The notes below the pieces were generated by a model, which made no database searches, was not told the DNA's origin, and saw only the letters and a list, made by a program, of their open reading frames with translations. 64,000 nt of DNA, taken from NCBI RefSeq assembly GCF_011064285.1, contig NZ_CP049331.1, positions 682,001 through 746,000 of the forward strand, in the 5' to 3' direction. A program made the position numbers and the translations under genes. Origin of the DNA: Vibrio ziniensis. GTDB taxonomy: Bacteria; Pseudomonadota; Gammaproteobacteria; Enterobacterales; Vibrionaceae. This document shows, one piece after another, positions 1 to 12,827 of this stretch; position 1 is the first letter of the stretch; the number at the start of each line of letters is the position of its first letter.

Positions 1-77
1 GCTGCGAAGCTACTTGCTGATGTAAGTAGCAAAGATAGCGACAGGCTTAGTTTGTTGAATTTCGAAATAGTTTTCAT
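1..77 (-). CDS. Exported protein, N-terminal fragment (possible purine/BMP-type solute-binding protein)
   Basis: Only the first 25 codons lie in the window; the rest runs off the left edge. They encode a typical Sec signal peptide: a basic start (MKTISKFNK), a Leu/Ser-rich core and an Ala-x-Ala-like end near residue 25, with no lipobox cysteine. A GGAGT ribosome site lies just upstream of the ATG. The gene is divergent from an 8-oxoguanine deaminase-like gene and has its own xanthine-type riboswitch in the leader. That context suggests a periplasmic binding protein for purines, but this is inference because no mature sequence is visible. Confidence 0.6.
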   Translation of the reverse strand, partial: MKTISKFNKLSLSLSLLLTSASSFA

Positions 78-145
78 AGTTACTCCGTGTCTTCCTTTTC
101 ACTCTAAAGTGCAGCTTATGTGGGCTGCATCTTTTCGCTAACTAT

Positions 146-190
146 GAGCAATGTCCCGACACCATCATTGGTATCTAACCGCTTCTACTC
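146..190 (-). promoter_or_regulatory. NMT1-type xanthine/urate riboswitch aptamer (minus strand)
   Basis: Read on the minus strand the element begins GAGTAGAAGCGGTTA, continues with a hairpin GATACC-AATGAT-GGTGTC, and closes with CGGGACATTGCTC. The two conserved flanks are almost identical to those of the plus-strand copy at 520-562, whereas the hairpin differs in sequence but keeps its pairing. That is the signature of a structured RNA. The flanks agree with my memory of the NMT1 xanthine-riboswitch consensus (GUAGAAGCG ... CGG-A-AUUGCUC). The aptamer ends 69 nt upstream of the exported-protein ATG. A GCAGC/GCTGC hairpin (about 113-130) lies between them and could belong to the expression platform. 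Confidence 0.8.
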
Positions 191-314
191 ACACTTCCGA
201 TGATTACAGAGCAATCGGTGTGCCATAAATTTTAAATTGGCGATTTGGTTATTAACTGTACACTAACCAACCGTTAACAGATGGGCTTTGCAGAGGATTC
301 GGTAATAGTCTTCT

Positions 315-358
315 TTGTATACAATGTTTAACTGTGATTGGATAAATATTGTATGCAA
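315..358. promoter_or_regulatory. Two operator-like palindromes TTGTATACAA / TTGTATGCAA
   Basis: TTGTATACAA at 315-324 is a perfect palindrome and TTGTATGCAA at 349-358 differs by one base. Their starts are 34 bp apart, about three helical turns. Both lie between the two divergent riboswitches where the promoters must be. The TGTATACA core resembles GntR-family operators, but the regulator is not identified. Confidence 0.45.
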
Positions 359-464
359 TTGCACCTTTGTAATGCATTGCAAGTAGGCTTGGCTCAATAA
401 TGGTGCAAGAATGACGAGCAAAATTTGCAAGTACTGGGGGTAGGGGACTGGTCTGCAATTTGCA

Positions 465-474
465 TTGTATACAT
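465..474. promoter_or_regulatory. Third operator-like site TTGTATACAT
   Basis: This is a third copy of the TTGTATRCAW motif in the same intergenic region, about 45 bp before the plus-strand aptamer. One end base departs from the perfect palindrome. Confidence 0.4.
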
Positions 475-519
475 TAAAAATTAATGCTCAGAACAGATAA
501 TGTTTTGTGTATGTTAAAT

Positions 520-562
520 GAGTAGAAGCGGTTAAGAGTAATCAAACTCTGGGACATTGCTC
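520..562 (+). promoter_or_regulatory. NMT1-type xanthine/urate riboswitch aptamer (plus strand)
   Basis: The element reads GAGTAGAAGCGGTTA, an AGAGT...ACTCT hairpin, then GGGACATTGCTC. The terminal GAG/CTC pairs, and the two conserved internal-loop strands match the minus-strand copy and, from memory, the NMT1 class. NMT1 RNAs are reported to bind xanthine and uric acid. The downstream gene looks like an 8-oxoguanine deaminase, whose product is urate, so ligand and gene fit. The aptamer ends 52 nt before the chosen start codon at 615. Confidence 0.82.
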
Positions 563-572
563 AAAAGCGAAT

Positions 573-596
573 AAACCGATGAAACAAAATCGGTTT
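573..596 (+). promoter_or_regulatory. Leader hairpin between riboswitch and deaminase start
   Basis: AAACCGAT (573-580) pairs perfectly with ATCGGTTT (589-596) around an 8-nt loop. No T-run follows, so it does not look like a terminator by itself. It ends just before the AAGGA ribosome site at 603-607. An ATG at 579, in frame with the gene, falls inside this stem and is therefore a poor start candidate. Confidence 0.5.
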
Positions 597-614
597 ACTT
601 ATAAGGAAGCTTTG

Positions 615-1979
615 ATGAACTACTTAATTAAAAATGCCAACAGTGTCTTTTCGCCTAAGCAAGATATTAAAGATATACGTATCCACGATGGTCTGATTGT
701 TGAACTAGGACAAAACTTATTGCCTCAGCAAGGCGAAGACGTTATCGATGCAAGTGATTGCGTTATCTATCCCGGCTTTGTCAACACACACCATCATATT
801 GCACAGTCTATCTTGAAGGGCATACCCGCAGGACTTAATGACGGGTTGGGTGACTGGTTAGCCAGTGTCCCTTATCGTTACTGGCCACAGATTACGCCGG
901 AGATTATGTATTCAGCGGCGAAGCTTGGGTTTTATGAGTTGTTACGCTCTGGAGCGACAACCTGTGCTGACCACCATTATCTCTACCACGCTAATTCTTC
1001 AATGGAATTAGAAGAGGCGGTTTGGCAAGCCGCAGATGAAATGGGTATTCGGCTGGTCTTATGTCGAGGTGGTGCGACAGTGAAAGGAACTCATAAGGGG
1101 TTAGCGAAAGCAGGCGTTGAACCTGAATCCGTTGAGTTGATGATAAACCGTTTGGAATCTACCCGTACTCGTTATCACCAAGAGGGGGATTTCGCCATGC
1201 GTAAGCTGGTGGTCGCCCCAACCACCGTTGCTCATTCAGCAACACCGAGTGACTTACGCTTATTGTCTGAATACGCAAGAAGCCACAAGTTACGTATGCA
1301 TTCACATATGTTAGAAGTAGATTTCGACAATGAGCAGTCGTTGGCTAAATATGGCAAGGGCATTGTTGAATTCGCACAAAGCTGTGATTGGCTAGGTGAA
1401 GATGTTTGGTTTGCACACTTAGTCAAAGCGACAGAGCAGGATATAAAGCTATTAGCGGAAACAAAAACAGGTATCGCGCACTGTCCGACGTCTAATTGTC
1501 GATTGGGTAGTGGTATCGCTCCAGTGATTAACATGGCTAAAGCCGGAATGCCAATTTCTATTGGTGTGGATGGCTCTGCATCGGCTGAATCGGGTTCTAT
1601 GCTTCAAGAACTGAACCTGACTTGGCTGATTCATCGAGCGCAAAACGGTCCTAAAGCTACAACGTTAGAACAAGTACTTACTTGGGCAAGTAAAGGTGGC
1701 GCAGATATTTTAGGTTTGAGAGGTGTAGGAACAATCGATGTAGGTCAAGCAGCGGATATTGTCTTATACGATATTAACCAACCGCGCTTGTCTGGTTGCC
1801 ACGATTTATCAATGTCTCCAATAATGGCGGGAGAGCCTTCTTATATTAAAGCGAGTTTCATCAACGGTAAGATTGCCTATCGCCATAGCGATGAAGCCAA
1901 ATATCTCAATTTAGTTGAAGAAGTACGTCACTCTATTGCCAAATTAAACCAGCGAGTGCAAAAGCTAGAGGCTCTATAA
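615..1979 (+). CDS. 8-oxoguanine deaminase-like amidohydrolase
   Basis: This 454-aa enzyme belongs to the metal-dependent amidohydrolase superfamily, in the clade annotated as 8-oxoguanine deaminase (8-oxoguanine to urate plus ammonia) or hydroxydechloroatrazine hydrolase. The expected metal ligands are visible: NTHHH at residues 57-61, HSH at 229-231, FAH with His268, and Asp319 in GVDGS. I start it at the ATG at 615, because AAGGA lies 7 nt upstream and the protein then begins MNYLIKNA. The in-frame ATG at 579 lies in a leader hairpin. The xanthine/urate-type riboswitch upstream supports a purine-catabolic substrate. Related deaminases act on guanine or triazine compounds, so the exact substrate is inferred. 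Confidence 0.8.
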   Translation: MNYLIKNANSVFSPKQDIKDIRIHDGLIVELGQNLLPQQGEDVIDASDCVIYPGFVNTHHHIAQSILKGIPAGLNDGLGDWLASVPYRYWPQITPEIMYSAAKLGFYELLRSGATTCADHHYLYHANSSMELEEAVWQAADEMGIRLVLCRGGATVKGTHKGLAKAGVEPESVELMINRLESTRTRYHQEGDFAMRKLVVAPTTVAHSATPSDLRLLSEYARSHKLRMHSHMLEVDFDNEQSLAKYGKGIVEFAQSCDWLGEDVWFAHLVKATEQDIKLLAETKTGIAHCPTSNCRLGSGIAPVINMAKAGMPISIGVDGSASAESGSMLQELNLTWLIHRAQNGPKATTLEQVLTWASKGGADILGLRGVGTIDVGQAADIVLYDINQPRLSGCHDLSMSPIMAGEPSYIKASFINGKIAYRHSDEAKYLNLVEEVRHSIAKLNQRVQKLEAL

Positions 1980-2071
1980 GCTTATTTGTGGTGAAATCGC
2001 CTAGATAAAACTCGATTTGTGTCTTTATTAATCAATCAGTCTGAAAACTTGGTTTTTAGGCTGATTTCCTC

Positions 2072-2099
2072 TTGCCAACTTATTTTTCCTCCCTATAAT
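2072..2099 (+). promoter_or_regulatory. rrn promoter P1
   Basis: TTGCCA (2072-2077) and TATAAT (2094-2099) are separated by 16 bp and followed by the GC-rich discriminator GCGCCTCC. This arrangement is typical of growth-rate- and ppGpp-controlled rRNA P1 promoters. Confidence 0.75.
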
Positions 2100-2196
2100 G
2101 CGCCTCCGTTGACCAGTAATTCTGTACAAAAGAATGTTGGGAAATATGACGGAAAGTTAAATTTCTTAACCTAAAGAAAATTAACTAAAAAAGTGG

Positions 2197-2224
2197 TTGA
2201 CTCTGAATGTTTACTCGCTAAAAT
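2197..2224 (+). promoter_or_regulatory. rrn promoter P2
   Basis: TTGACT (2197-2202) and TAAAAT (2219-2224) are spaced 16 bp, about 125 bp downstream of P1. This matches the tandem P1/P2 layout of enterobacterial and Vibrio rrn operons. Confidence 0.7.
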
Positions 2225-2443
2225 GACCGTCCGTTTTGAGAGGAATGACTCGCAAAACCAAGCTCTTTAATAATTTAAACCTATCAATCTGTGTGGGCAC
2301 TCGTTGATGAAAATCAAATTAGATACTTCGGTATCAAATTAGGTTTCAATGAACTGAGTGACCAATTGAATCGCAAGATTCAGCACAGTCAATTCAACAT
2401 TACTATGTAATGTATTCAGTATTCATTGAGCCGACAAAATCTT
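2225..2443 (+). other. rrn leader with boxA antitermination site
   Basis: This is the transcribed leader between P2 and mature 16S. GCTCTTTAA at 2262-2270 matches boxA, the NusB/NusE binding site of rRNA antitermination complexes. The remainder should pair with sequence beyond the 16S 3' end to form the RNase III processing stem. I see no coding sequence. Confidence 0.7.
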
Positions 2444-3986
<1,543 letters not shown>

Positions 3987-4054
3987 CGTAAAGATTCTCT
4001 TGATGAGTGTCCACACAGATTGATTAGGTTTAAGTAAGTTTAAGAGACGATACT

Positions 4055-4131
4055 GGGTCTGTAGCTCAGGTGGTTAGAGCGTTCGCCTGATAAGCGAGAG
4101 GTCGGTGGTTCGAGTCCACTCAGACCCACCA
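4055..4131 (+). tRNA. tRNA-Ile (GAT)
   Basis: A 77-nt cloverleaf with acceptor GGGTCTG/CAGACCC, anticodon GAT at 4089-4091 in loop TGATAA, T-arm GGTTCGAGTCC and encoded CCA. It sits in the 16S-23S spacer, where tRNA-Ile and tRNA-Ala commonly occur together. Confidence 0.98.
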
Positions 4132-4166
4132 ATATTCCTTGTGAAATTGAAGTATCGACACCTGAT

Positions 4167-4242
4167 GGGGTTATAGCTCAGCTGGGAGAGCGCCTGCCTT
4201 GCACGCAGGAGGTCTGCGGTTCGATCCCGCATAGCTCCACCA
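4167..4242 (+). tRNA. tRNA-Ala (TGC)
   Basis: A 76-nt cloverleaf with acceptor GGGGTTA paired to TAGCTCC (one G-T pair), anticodon TGC at 4200-4202, T-arm GGTTCGATCC and encoded CCA. It is the second spacer tRNA of the rrn operon. Confidence 0.98.
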
Positions 4243-4602
4243 TCTTTAAGTGCATTCGATGAGTGCTTTTAAAAATGGTTTTCAATAGAAAACTTGCTCT
4301 TTAACAATTTGGAAAGCTGACAAATAACTTAATTTGTTTTCACTTTTGAAAAAGTAAAACAAAACGGCTCAAGGCTGTTTGATTAAGTTATTTATTAAAA
4401 GTTCTCAAATCCTAGATGATTTCTTTTTATGAAGAGATGATTTAGGTACCAATACACATTCAAGTGTTCTTGGGAATCTTACTTTATAAGTAAGTATTCA
4501 TATTTGAGTCCGGCAAAATCGAAATGTCTCTCGCTCATTCAAATAATGAGAGACAACTAAACCTTGGTTGTTTGCCATACGAAAGACCTCTTGGGGTTGT
4601 AT
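4243..4602 (+). other. 16S-23S spacer, distal part, with boxA
   Basis: This non-coding spacer lies between tRNA-Ala and 23S. TGCTCTTTAAC at 4295-4305 is a boxA antitermination element, as in other gammaproteobacterial spacers. The remaining AT-rich sequence leads into the 23S processing stem just before 4603. I see no gene. Confidence 0.7.
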
Positions 4603-7492
<2,890 letters not shown>

Positions 7493-7581
7493 ACAACACC
7501 CAAGGGGTTTTGATGGACTCAAAGCAAGAACAGAATTGAATGTGTAGAGAACACTAAACAGCTTTCCGAATTAAACAAATT

Positions 7582-7701
7582 TGCTTGGCGACCATAGCGA
7601 TTTGGACCCACCTGATTCCATGCCGAACTCAGAAGTGAAACGAATTAGCGCCGATGGTAGTGTGGGGTCTCCCCATGTGAGAGTAGGACATCGCCAGGCT
7701 T
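7582..7701 (+). rRNA. rrf: 5S ribosomal RNA
   Basis: About 120 nt, beginning TGCTTGGCGACC and ending ATCGCCAGGCTT, whose ends pair as helix I. The internal CCGAACTCAGAAGTGAAAC is the conserved loop B/helix III region. Confidence 0.95.
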
Positions 7702-7812
7702 TAATTTGCAATTTGTCTACTGTAGCTTGATGCTTTTGATAATTGCGATGCTCACATACACTTGTATGCTGCGCTTCTCATTTCAAAATCCTCTACGCAC
7801 AGCGACAAATTC

Positions 7813-7847
7813 CTAAATAAAGCAAAATGATATAAGACTTTATTTAG
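7813..7847 (+). repeat. Perfect 10-bp inverted repeat between 5S and tRNA-Asp
   Basis: CTAAATAAAG (7813-7822) and CTTTATTTAG (7838-7847) are exact reverse complements around a 15-nt loop. No T-run follows that would mark a terminator. It lies 13 nt before tRNA-Asp, so it may act in processing of the polycistronic transcript; this is inference. Confidence 0.6.
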
Positions 7848-7860
7848 TAAAAAATTTAGT

Positions 7861-7937
7861 GGAGCGGTAGTTCAGTTGGTTAGAATACCGGCCTGTCACG
7901 CCGGGGGTCGCGGGTTCGAGTCCCGTCCGCTCCGCCA
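7861..7937 (+). tRNA. tRNA-Asp (GTC)
   Basis: A 77-nt cloverleaf with acceptor GGAGCGG/CCGCTCC, anticodon GTC at 7895-7897, T-arm GGGTTCGAGTCCC and encoded CCA. It follows 5S with no obvious terminator between, as in E. coli rrnC. Confidence 0.98.
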
Positions 7938-7973
7938 CTTATTCTGAGAGTCGTCTCGCTAAAAACGAACTGC

Positions 7974-8050
<77 letters not shown>

Positions 8051-8057
8051 TTATTAG

Positions 8058-8087
8058 AAGCCTCAGTCGAAAGACTGGGGCTTTTTT
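8058..8087 (+). terminator. Rho-independent terminator after tRNA-Trp
   Basis: AAGCCTCAGTC pairs with GACTGGGGCTT around a GAAA tetraloop (one G-T pair), followed by a T-run. It is the first strong terminator after the rrn promoters and is copied in the downstream array. Confidence 0.9.
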
Positions 8088-8122
8088 ACATCTGAAATTT
8101 TATGAATTTTACTTTCTATCTT

Positions 8123-8200
8123 CCAATTGGCAGAGCAGCGGATTCCGCCAATATCTTAAATCAGCGCGTGTTGGGAGTTCGAATCTCTCCACCCCTGCCA
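8123..8200 (+). pseudogene. Truncated tRNA-Trp copy 1
   Basis: It matches tRNA-Trp from CCAATTGG in the D arm to the 3' CCA but lacks the first 12 nt. The 6 nt after GATTCC (AAATCC) are replaced by 19 nt, GCCAATATCTTAAATCAGC, which removes the normal anticodon loop. The T arm and GCCA end are intact. It cannot form an acceptor stem on its own. Confidence 0.88.
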
Positions 8201-8207
8201 TTATTAG

Positions 8208-8237
8208 AAGCCTCAGTCGAAAGACTGGGGCTTTTTT
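8208..8237 (+). terminator. Terminator copy in array unit 2
   Basis: An exact copy of the 8058-8087 hairpin and T-run, shifted by 150 bp. Confidence 0.85.
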
Positions 8238-8272
8238 ACATCTGTAATTTCATGAATTTTATTTTCTATCTT

Positions 8273-8350
8273 CTAATTGGCAGAGCAGCGGATTCCGCCA
8301 ATATCTTAAATCAGCGCGTGTTGGGAGTTCGAATCTCTCCACCCCTGCCA
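8273..8350 (+). pseudogene. Truncated tRNA-Trp copy 2
   Basis: It is nearly identical to copy 1, with a TAATTGG start in place of CCAATTGG. The same 19-nt replacement occupies the anticodon region, and the T arm and 3' GCCA are intact. Confidence 0.88.
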
Positions 8351-8357
8351 TTATTAG

Positions 8358-8387
8358 AAGCCTCAGTCGAAAGACTGGGGCTTTTTT
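8358..8387 (+). terminator. Terminator copy in array unit 3
   Basis: A further exact copy of the GAAA-loop hairpin with its T-run. Confidence 0.85.
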
Positions 8388-8422
8388 ACATCTGCAATTT
8401 CATGAATTTTACTTTCAATCTT

Positions 8423-8500
8423 CTAATTGGCAGAGCAGCGGATTCCGCCAATACCTCAAATCAGCGCGTGTTGGGAGTTTGAATCTCTCCAACCCTGTCA
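8423..8500 (+). pseudogene. Truncated tRNA-Trp copy 3 (decayed)
   Basis: It has the same architecture as copies 1 and 2 but with changes in the insert (CAATACCTC), the T loop (GTTTGAATC) and the 3' end (AACCCTGTCA). The encoded CCA is lost. The following terminator copy is also degenerate. Confidence 0.85.
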
Positions 8501-8540
8501 TTATTATAAGCCTTAATTGAAATGCTGGAGTTTTTCATAT

Positions 8541-8817
8541 GCGGCTTGGGTATTTTTATTTCACTTTCCATTTATCATTTCGGTGTTCTTTACATTTAAA
8601 GCTGAAGAGAACCTATATTCATACCGGAATCTTGATAAATAATTATAAAAATCAATTCAATACGTCACATACTTTGTTCGTATATTTTGGGCTCTATTGT
8701 CAATCTTGTTTGCTATTTGTAACAAAGTTGTTTCATTTGATTATTCCATACAGTTTTAAATTTCGCCTACACTGATGTGTGTTAACGAGAACAATTCTTA
8801 ATTTATAAGGAAGTGTC
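8541..8817. other. AT-rich gap upstream of the hydrolase gene
   Basis: An AT-rich stretch after the tRNA-Trp array. A 78-codon open frame here has low-complexity content and I do not accept it as a gene. The promoter and TAAGGAAG ribosome site of the downstream gene lie near its right end. Confidence 0.5.
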
Positions 8818-9738
8818 ATGACAGAACGTATGGATCTTGCAACTGAGCAAATTGAACAAACGAGAGAAATCCCACAAGAAGCATTTGATTGGTATGACGA
8901 ATATGCGCATGGTTTGATCGACCGTCGAGAGTTTATGCGACGCCTGTCAGGGTTAGCGGTATTGGGTTTTAGCATGACTGTCTTAACCTCTGCTTTGTTA
9001 CCTAATTATGCGCTAGCGGAACAGGTTTCTTTTAATGATTCAAAGATCAAAGCAACTTATGTTGAGTTTGATTCTCCAAAAGGCCACGGCAAAGGTCGTG
9101 GCTACCTTGTTATGCCACGTGAGCTAACTGGTAACGCGCCTGTTGTGCTTGTAGTGCACGAAAACCGAGGTCTGAACCCTTATATTGAAGATGTCGCAAG
9201 ACGTCTTGCTATGAATGGCTATATAGCGTTTGCGCCAGATGCTCTTTTCCCACTAGGTGGTTATCCAGGCAATGACGATGATGGTCGAGCAATGCAAAGC
9301 AGTATGGATAAAGCGAAAATCGAAGAAGACTTTATTGCAGCTGCGATGTTCATCAAGTCACATGCTAATAGTTCCGGCAAGTTGGGGGCGGTTGGTTTCT
9401 GCTTCGGTGGCTATGTGGTTAACATGCTCGCAGCAGCTATGCCAAACGAACTCAATGCAGGTGTTCCTTTCTATGGAACTCCGCCTGCTGAAAGTCTTCG
9501 TGGCAAGGTTAAAGGCCCTCTCTTGTTGCAGTTTGCTGAACTTGATGAGCGAGTAAATGCGACTTGGGCTGATTATGAAAAGGCGCTGATGGCGAACAAA
9601 GCGCTCTATGAAGCACATATATATAAAGGTGTGAATCATGGCTTCCACAATGACTCTACGGGGCGTTACAACGAAGAAGCCGCTGAGACTGCTTGGGAGC
9701 GCACTTTGACGTTCTTTGGTGAACATCTGAAAGCGTAA
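8818..9738 (+). CDS. Tat-exported dienelactone hydrolase family protein
   Basis: This 306-aa alpha/beta hydrolase belongs to the dienelactone hydrolase family, similar in type to E. coli YghX. An N-terminal segment (residues 1-36) precedes the twin-arginine motif RREFMRRL, a hydrophobic stretch and an Ala-x-Ala cleavage site near residue 68, so export by the Tat pathway is likely. The catalytic triad appears as Cys in GFCFGG, Asp in ELDER and His in GVNHGF. The substrate is unknown. The ribosome site is AAGGAAG upstream of ATG. Confidence 0.85.
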   Translation: MTERMDLATEQIEQTREIPQEAFDWYDEYAHGLIDRREFMRRLSGLAVLGFSMTVLTSALLPNYALAEQVSFNDSKIKATYVEFDSPKGHGKGRGYLVMPRELTGNAPVVLVVHENRGLNPYIEDVARRLAMNGYIAFAPDALFPLGGYPGNDDDGRAMQSSMDKAKIEEDFIAAAMFIKSHANSSGKLGAVGFCFGGYVVNMLAAAMPNELNAGVPFYGTPPAESLRGKVKGPLLLQFAELDERVNATWADYEKALMANKALYEAHIYKGVNHGFHNDSTGRYNEEAAETAWERTLTFFGEHLKA

Positions 9739-9855
9739 CGACGATATGGCTCTGGTATCAAGGTTAATACATTTAACTTTGCTACATAGAGCCATTACTT
9801 CTTATCGCTCCCTATTTTTGAAGCTGTTATGATGTTCAAAAAGAAGGAGTTAGTT

Positions 9856-10188
9856 ATGCCACATTTTCGTTTCCGCGCTGTAGAACCACAAACGGTGCAA
9901 AACCTATCTAAACCTCTAACGGATTCACTTCAGTCATTGATGAATTCTCCGCGCGCAGATTTTACTTTCGAATACATCTACACCACCTTCTATGCTGAAG
10001 GTGAGGTATCAGCGGCATATCCATTTGTTGAGGTATTGTGGTTTGACCGTGGGCAGGAAGTTCAAGATAAAGTGGCTACCATAGTGACTGAGCAAGTAAA
10101 ACAGATTGTTGGTAGCGATATTAATGTCGCGGTAATCTTTACCGCCCTAAATCCTGCGGGTTACTACGATAATGCTCAGCATTATTAA
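9856..10188 (+). CDS. DUF1904 family protein (tautomerase-like)
   Basis: A 110-aa protein when started at the ATG preceded by AAGGAG (9844-9849). An in-frame ATG at 9829 lacks a ribosome site. With this start the second residue is Pro (MPHFRFRAVE), the hallmark of the tautomerase superfamily, in which the N-terminal proline is catalytic. The rest resembles the DUF1904 family of small cytosolic proteins of unknown function. It lies 11 bp upstream of nfsA and is probably co-transcribed with it. Confidence 0.75.
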   Translation: MPHFRFRAVEPQTVQNLSKPLTDSLQSLMNSPRADFTFEYIYTTFYAEGEVSAAYPFVEVLWFDRGQEVQDKVATIVTEQVKQIVGSDINVAVIFTALNPAGYYDNAQHY

Positions 10189-10199
10189 GGTGTAAGCAA

Positions 10200-10922
10200 A
10201 TGAACACCGTGATTGAAACCATCCTAAACCATCGCTCAATTCGAGCGTTTAAAGACATGCCAATTACAACAGAGCAATTGGATAGCATCATTAAATCGGG
10301 AATTGCGGCATCCAGCTCAAGTCTGCTTCAAGTGGTTTCTATTATTCGAGTGACGGATAAAGAGAAACGTCAGAAGTTAGCTGAGTTGTCTGGTAATCAA
10401 CAATACGTCGCTCAAACCGCTGAGTTTTTAGTGTTCTGTATTGATTATCAGCGTCACTATGAGATGAATCCGAATGTGAGACCTGAGTTTATGGAACTGA
10501 CACTGATTGGTGCAGTCGATTCAGGCATCATGGCACAGAACTGTTTATTGGCTGCAGAATCTATGGGATTAGGTGGTGTTTACATCGGTGGCCTACGTAA
10601 TTCACCAAAACAAGTGGATGAGTTGTTAGGGCTGCCGAAATACAGTGCGGTCCTGTTCGGTATGTGCTTAGGTCATCCTGATCAAGATCCTCAACTTAAG
10701 CCACGTTTAGGGGCGGATGTGATTGTTCACGAGAACACTTACCAGCCTTTAAATAAAGAGGCGGTAGCTGAGTATGATCAGACAATGATTGAGTACTATC
10801 AAAGTCGTTCAAGTAATACTAAACAGCAAGGTTGGTCAGAGCAAATTACCGCTAAGCTGAGTAACGAATCAAGACCGTTTATGCTTGGTTATTTGAATGA
10901 CAAAGGTCTCGCAGAAAAGTAG
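10200..10922 (+). CDS. nfsA: Oxygen-insensitive NADPH nitroreductase
   Basis: A 240-aa FMN-dependent reductase of the NfsA/FRP group, which reduces nitroaromatics, quinones or flavins with NADPH by two-electron steps. The N-terminal HRSIRAF motif (FMN phosphate binding) and the central GLGGVYIGGLRN motif are characteristic, and the length matches E. coli NfsA. It follows the DUF1904 gene closely and ends at a bidirectional terminator shared with the convergent ferredoxin gene. Confidence 0.88.
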   Translation: MNTVIETILNHRSIRAFKDMPITTEQLDSIIKSGIAASSSSLLQVVSIIRVTDKEKRQKLAELSGNQQYVAQTAEFLVFCIDYQRHYEMNPNVRPEFMELTLIGAVDSGIMAQNCLLAAESMGLGGVYIGGLRNSPKQVDELLGLPKYSAVLFGMCLGHPDQDPQLKPRLGADVIVHENTYQPLNKEAVAEYDQTMIEYYQSRSSNTKQQGWSEQITAKLSNESRPFMLGYLNDKGLAEK

Positions 10923-10958
10923 CTTAATCAGATAAATTTTTCTGCTTGAACGCAACAA

Positions 10959-10990
10959 AAAGCCCAGTCATTGACTGGGCTTCGATTTTT
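10959..10990. terminator. Bidirectional terminator between nfsA and the ferredoxin-trhP operon
   Basis: AAGCCCAGT and ACTGGGCTT form a perfect stem around CATTG. Flanking A/T runs serve both strands, and the run is stronger for the minus-strand operon (CTTTTTG). Confidence 0.85.
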
Positions 10991-11004
10991 ATATTAGAGA
11001 GCGA

Positions 11005-12662
<1,658 letters not shown>

Positions 12663-12692
12663 GTTTGTTTCTCAATCTGATCACAAGTCAGG

Positions 12693-12715
12693 CCAATACC
12701 ACCTGATGGTATTGG
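12693..12715 (-). promoter_or_regulatory. Leader hairpin upstream of trhP
   Basis: CCAATACCA and TGGTATTGG form a perfect 9-bp stem with loop CCTGA, ending 31 nt before the trhP ATG. No T-run follows on the minus strand, so it is not a simple terminator. It could be an operator or a leader structure. Confidence 0.45.
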
Positions 12716-12791
12716 AAGGGGCGCAAATTTTACGTCAAAACGTGAGCTGTGCCTAGTAAAGATTAAGAATAGAAGCGGAAGAAAAGTAGGG

Positions 12792-12820
12792 AAAAACTGA
12801 CTCCGCCAAGACGGAGTCAG
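12792..12820 (-). terminator. rdgC terminator
   Basis: On the minus strand CTGACTCCG pairs with CGGAGTCAG and is followed by TTTTT. It sits just after the rdgC stop codon. Confidence 0.85.
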
Positions 12821-12827
12821 AGAAAGG

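Larger units (their letters stand above)
8051..8540 (+). repeat. 150-bp tandem array of terminator plus truncated tRNA-Trp
   Basis: Three consecutive units of exactly 150 bp (8051-8200, 8201-8350, 8351-8500) are followed by a decayed partial unit to about 8540. Each contains the terminator AAGCCTCAGTC-GAAA-GACTGGGGCTT, a short AT-rich spacer and a tRNA-Trp copy lacking its 5' acceptor strand. Units 1 and 2 are nearly identical. Unit 3 and the terminal fragment carry substitutions, so decay is polarised away from the intact tRNA. Confidence 0.9.

Noticed and set aside
252..458. 68-codon minus-strand open frame in the riboswitch intergenic region
   Set aside because: It covers operator-like palindromes, has no ribosome site and no protein-like composition; chance frame.
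8539..8775. 78-codon plus-strand open frame rich in Phe, Leu and Tyr
   Set aside because: Low-complexity product of AT-rich DNA, no ribosome site, no family resemblance.
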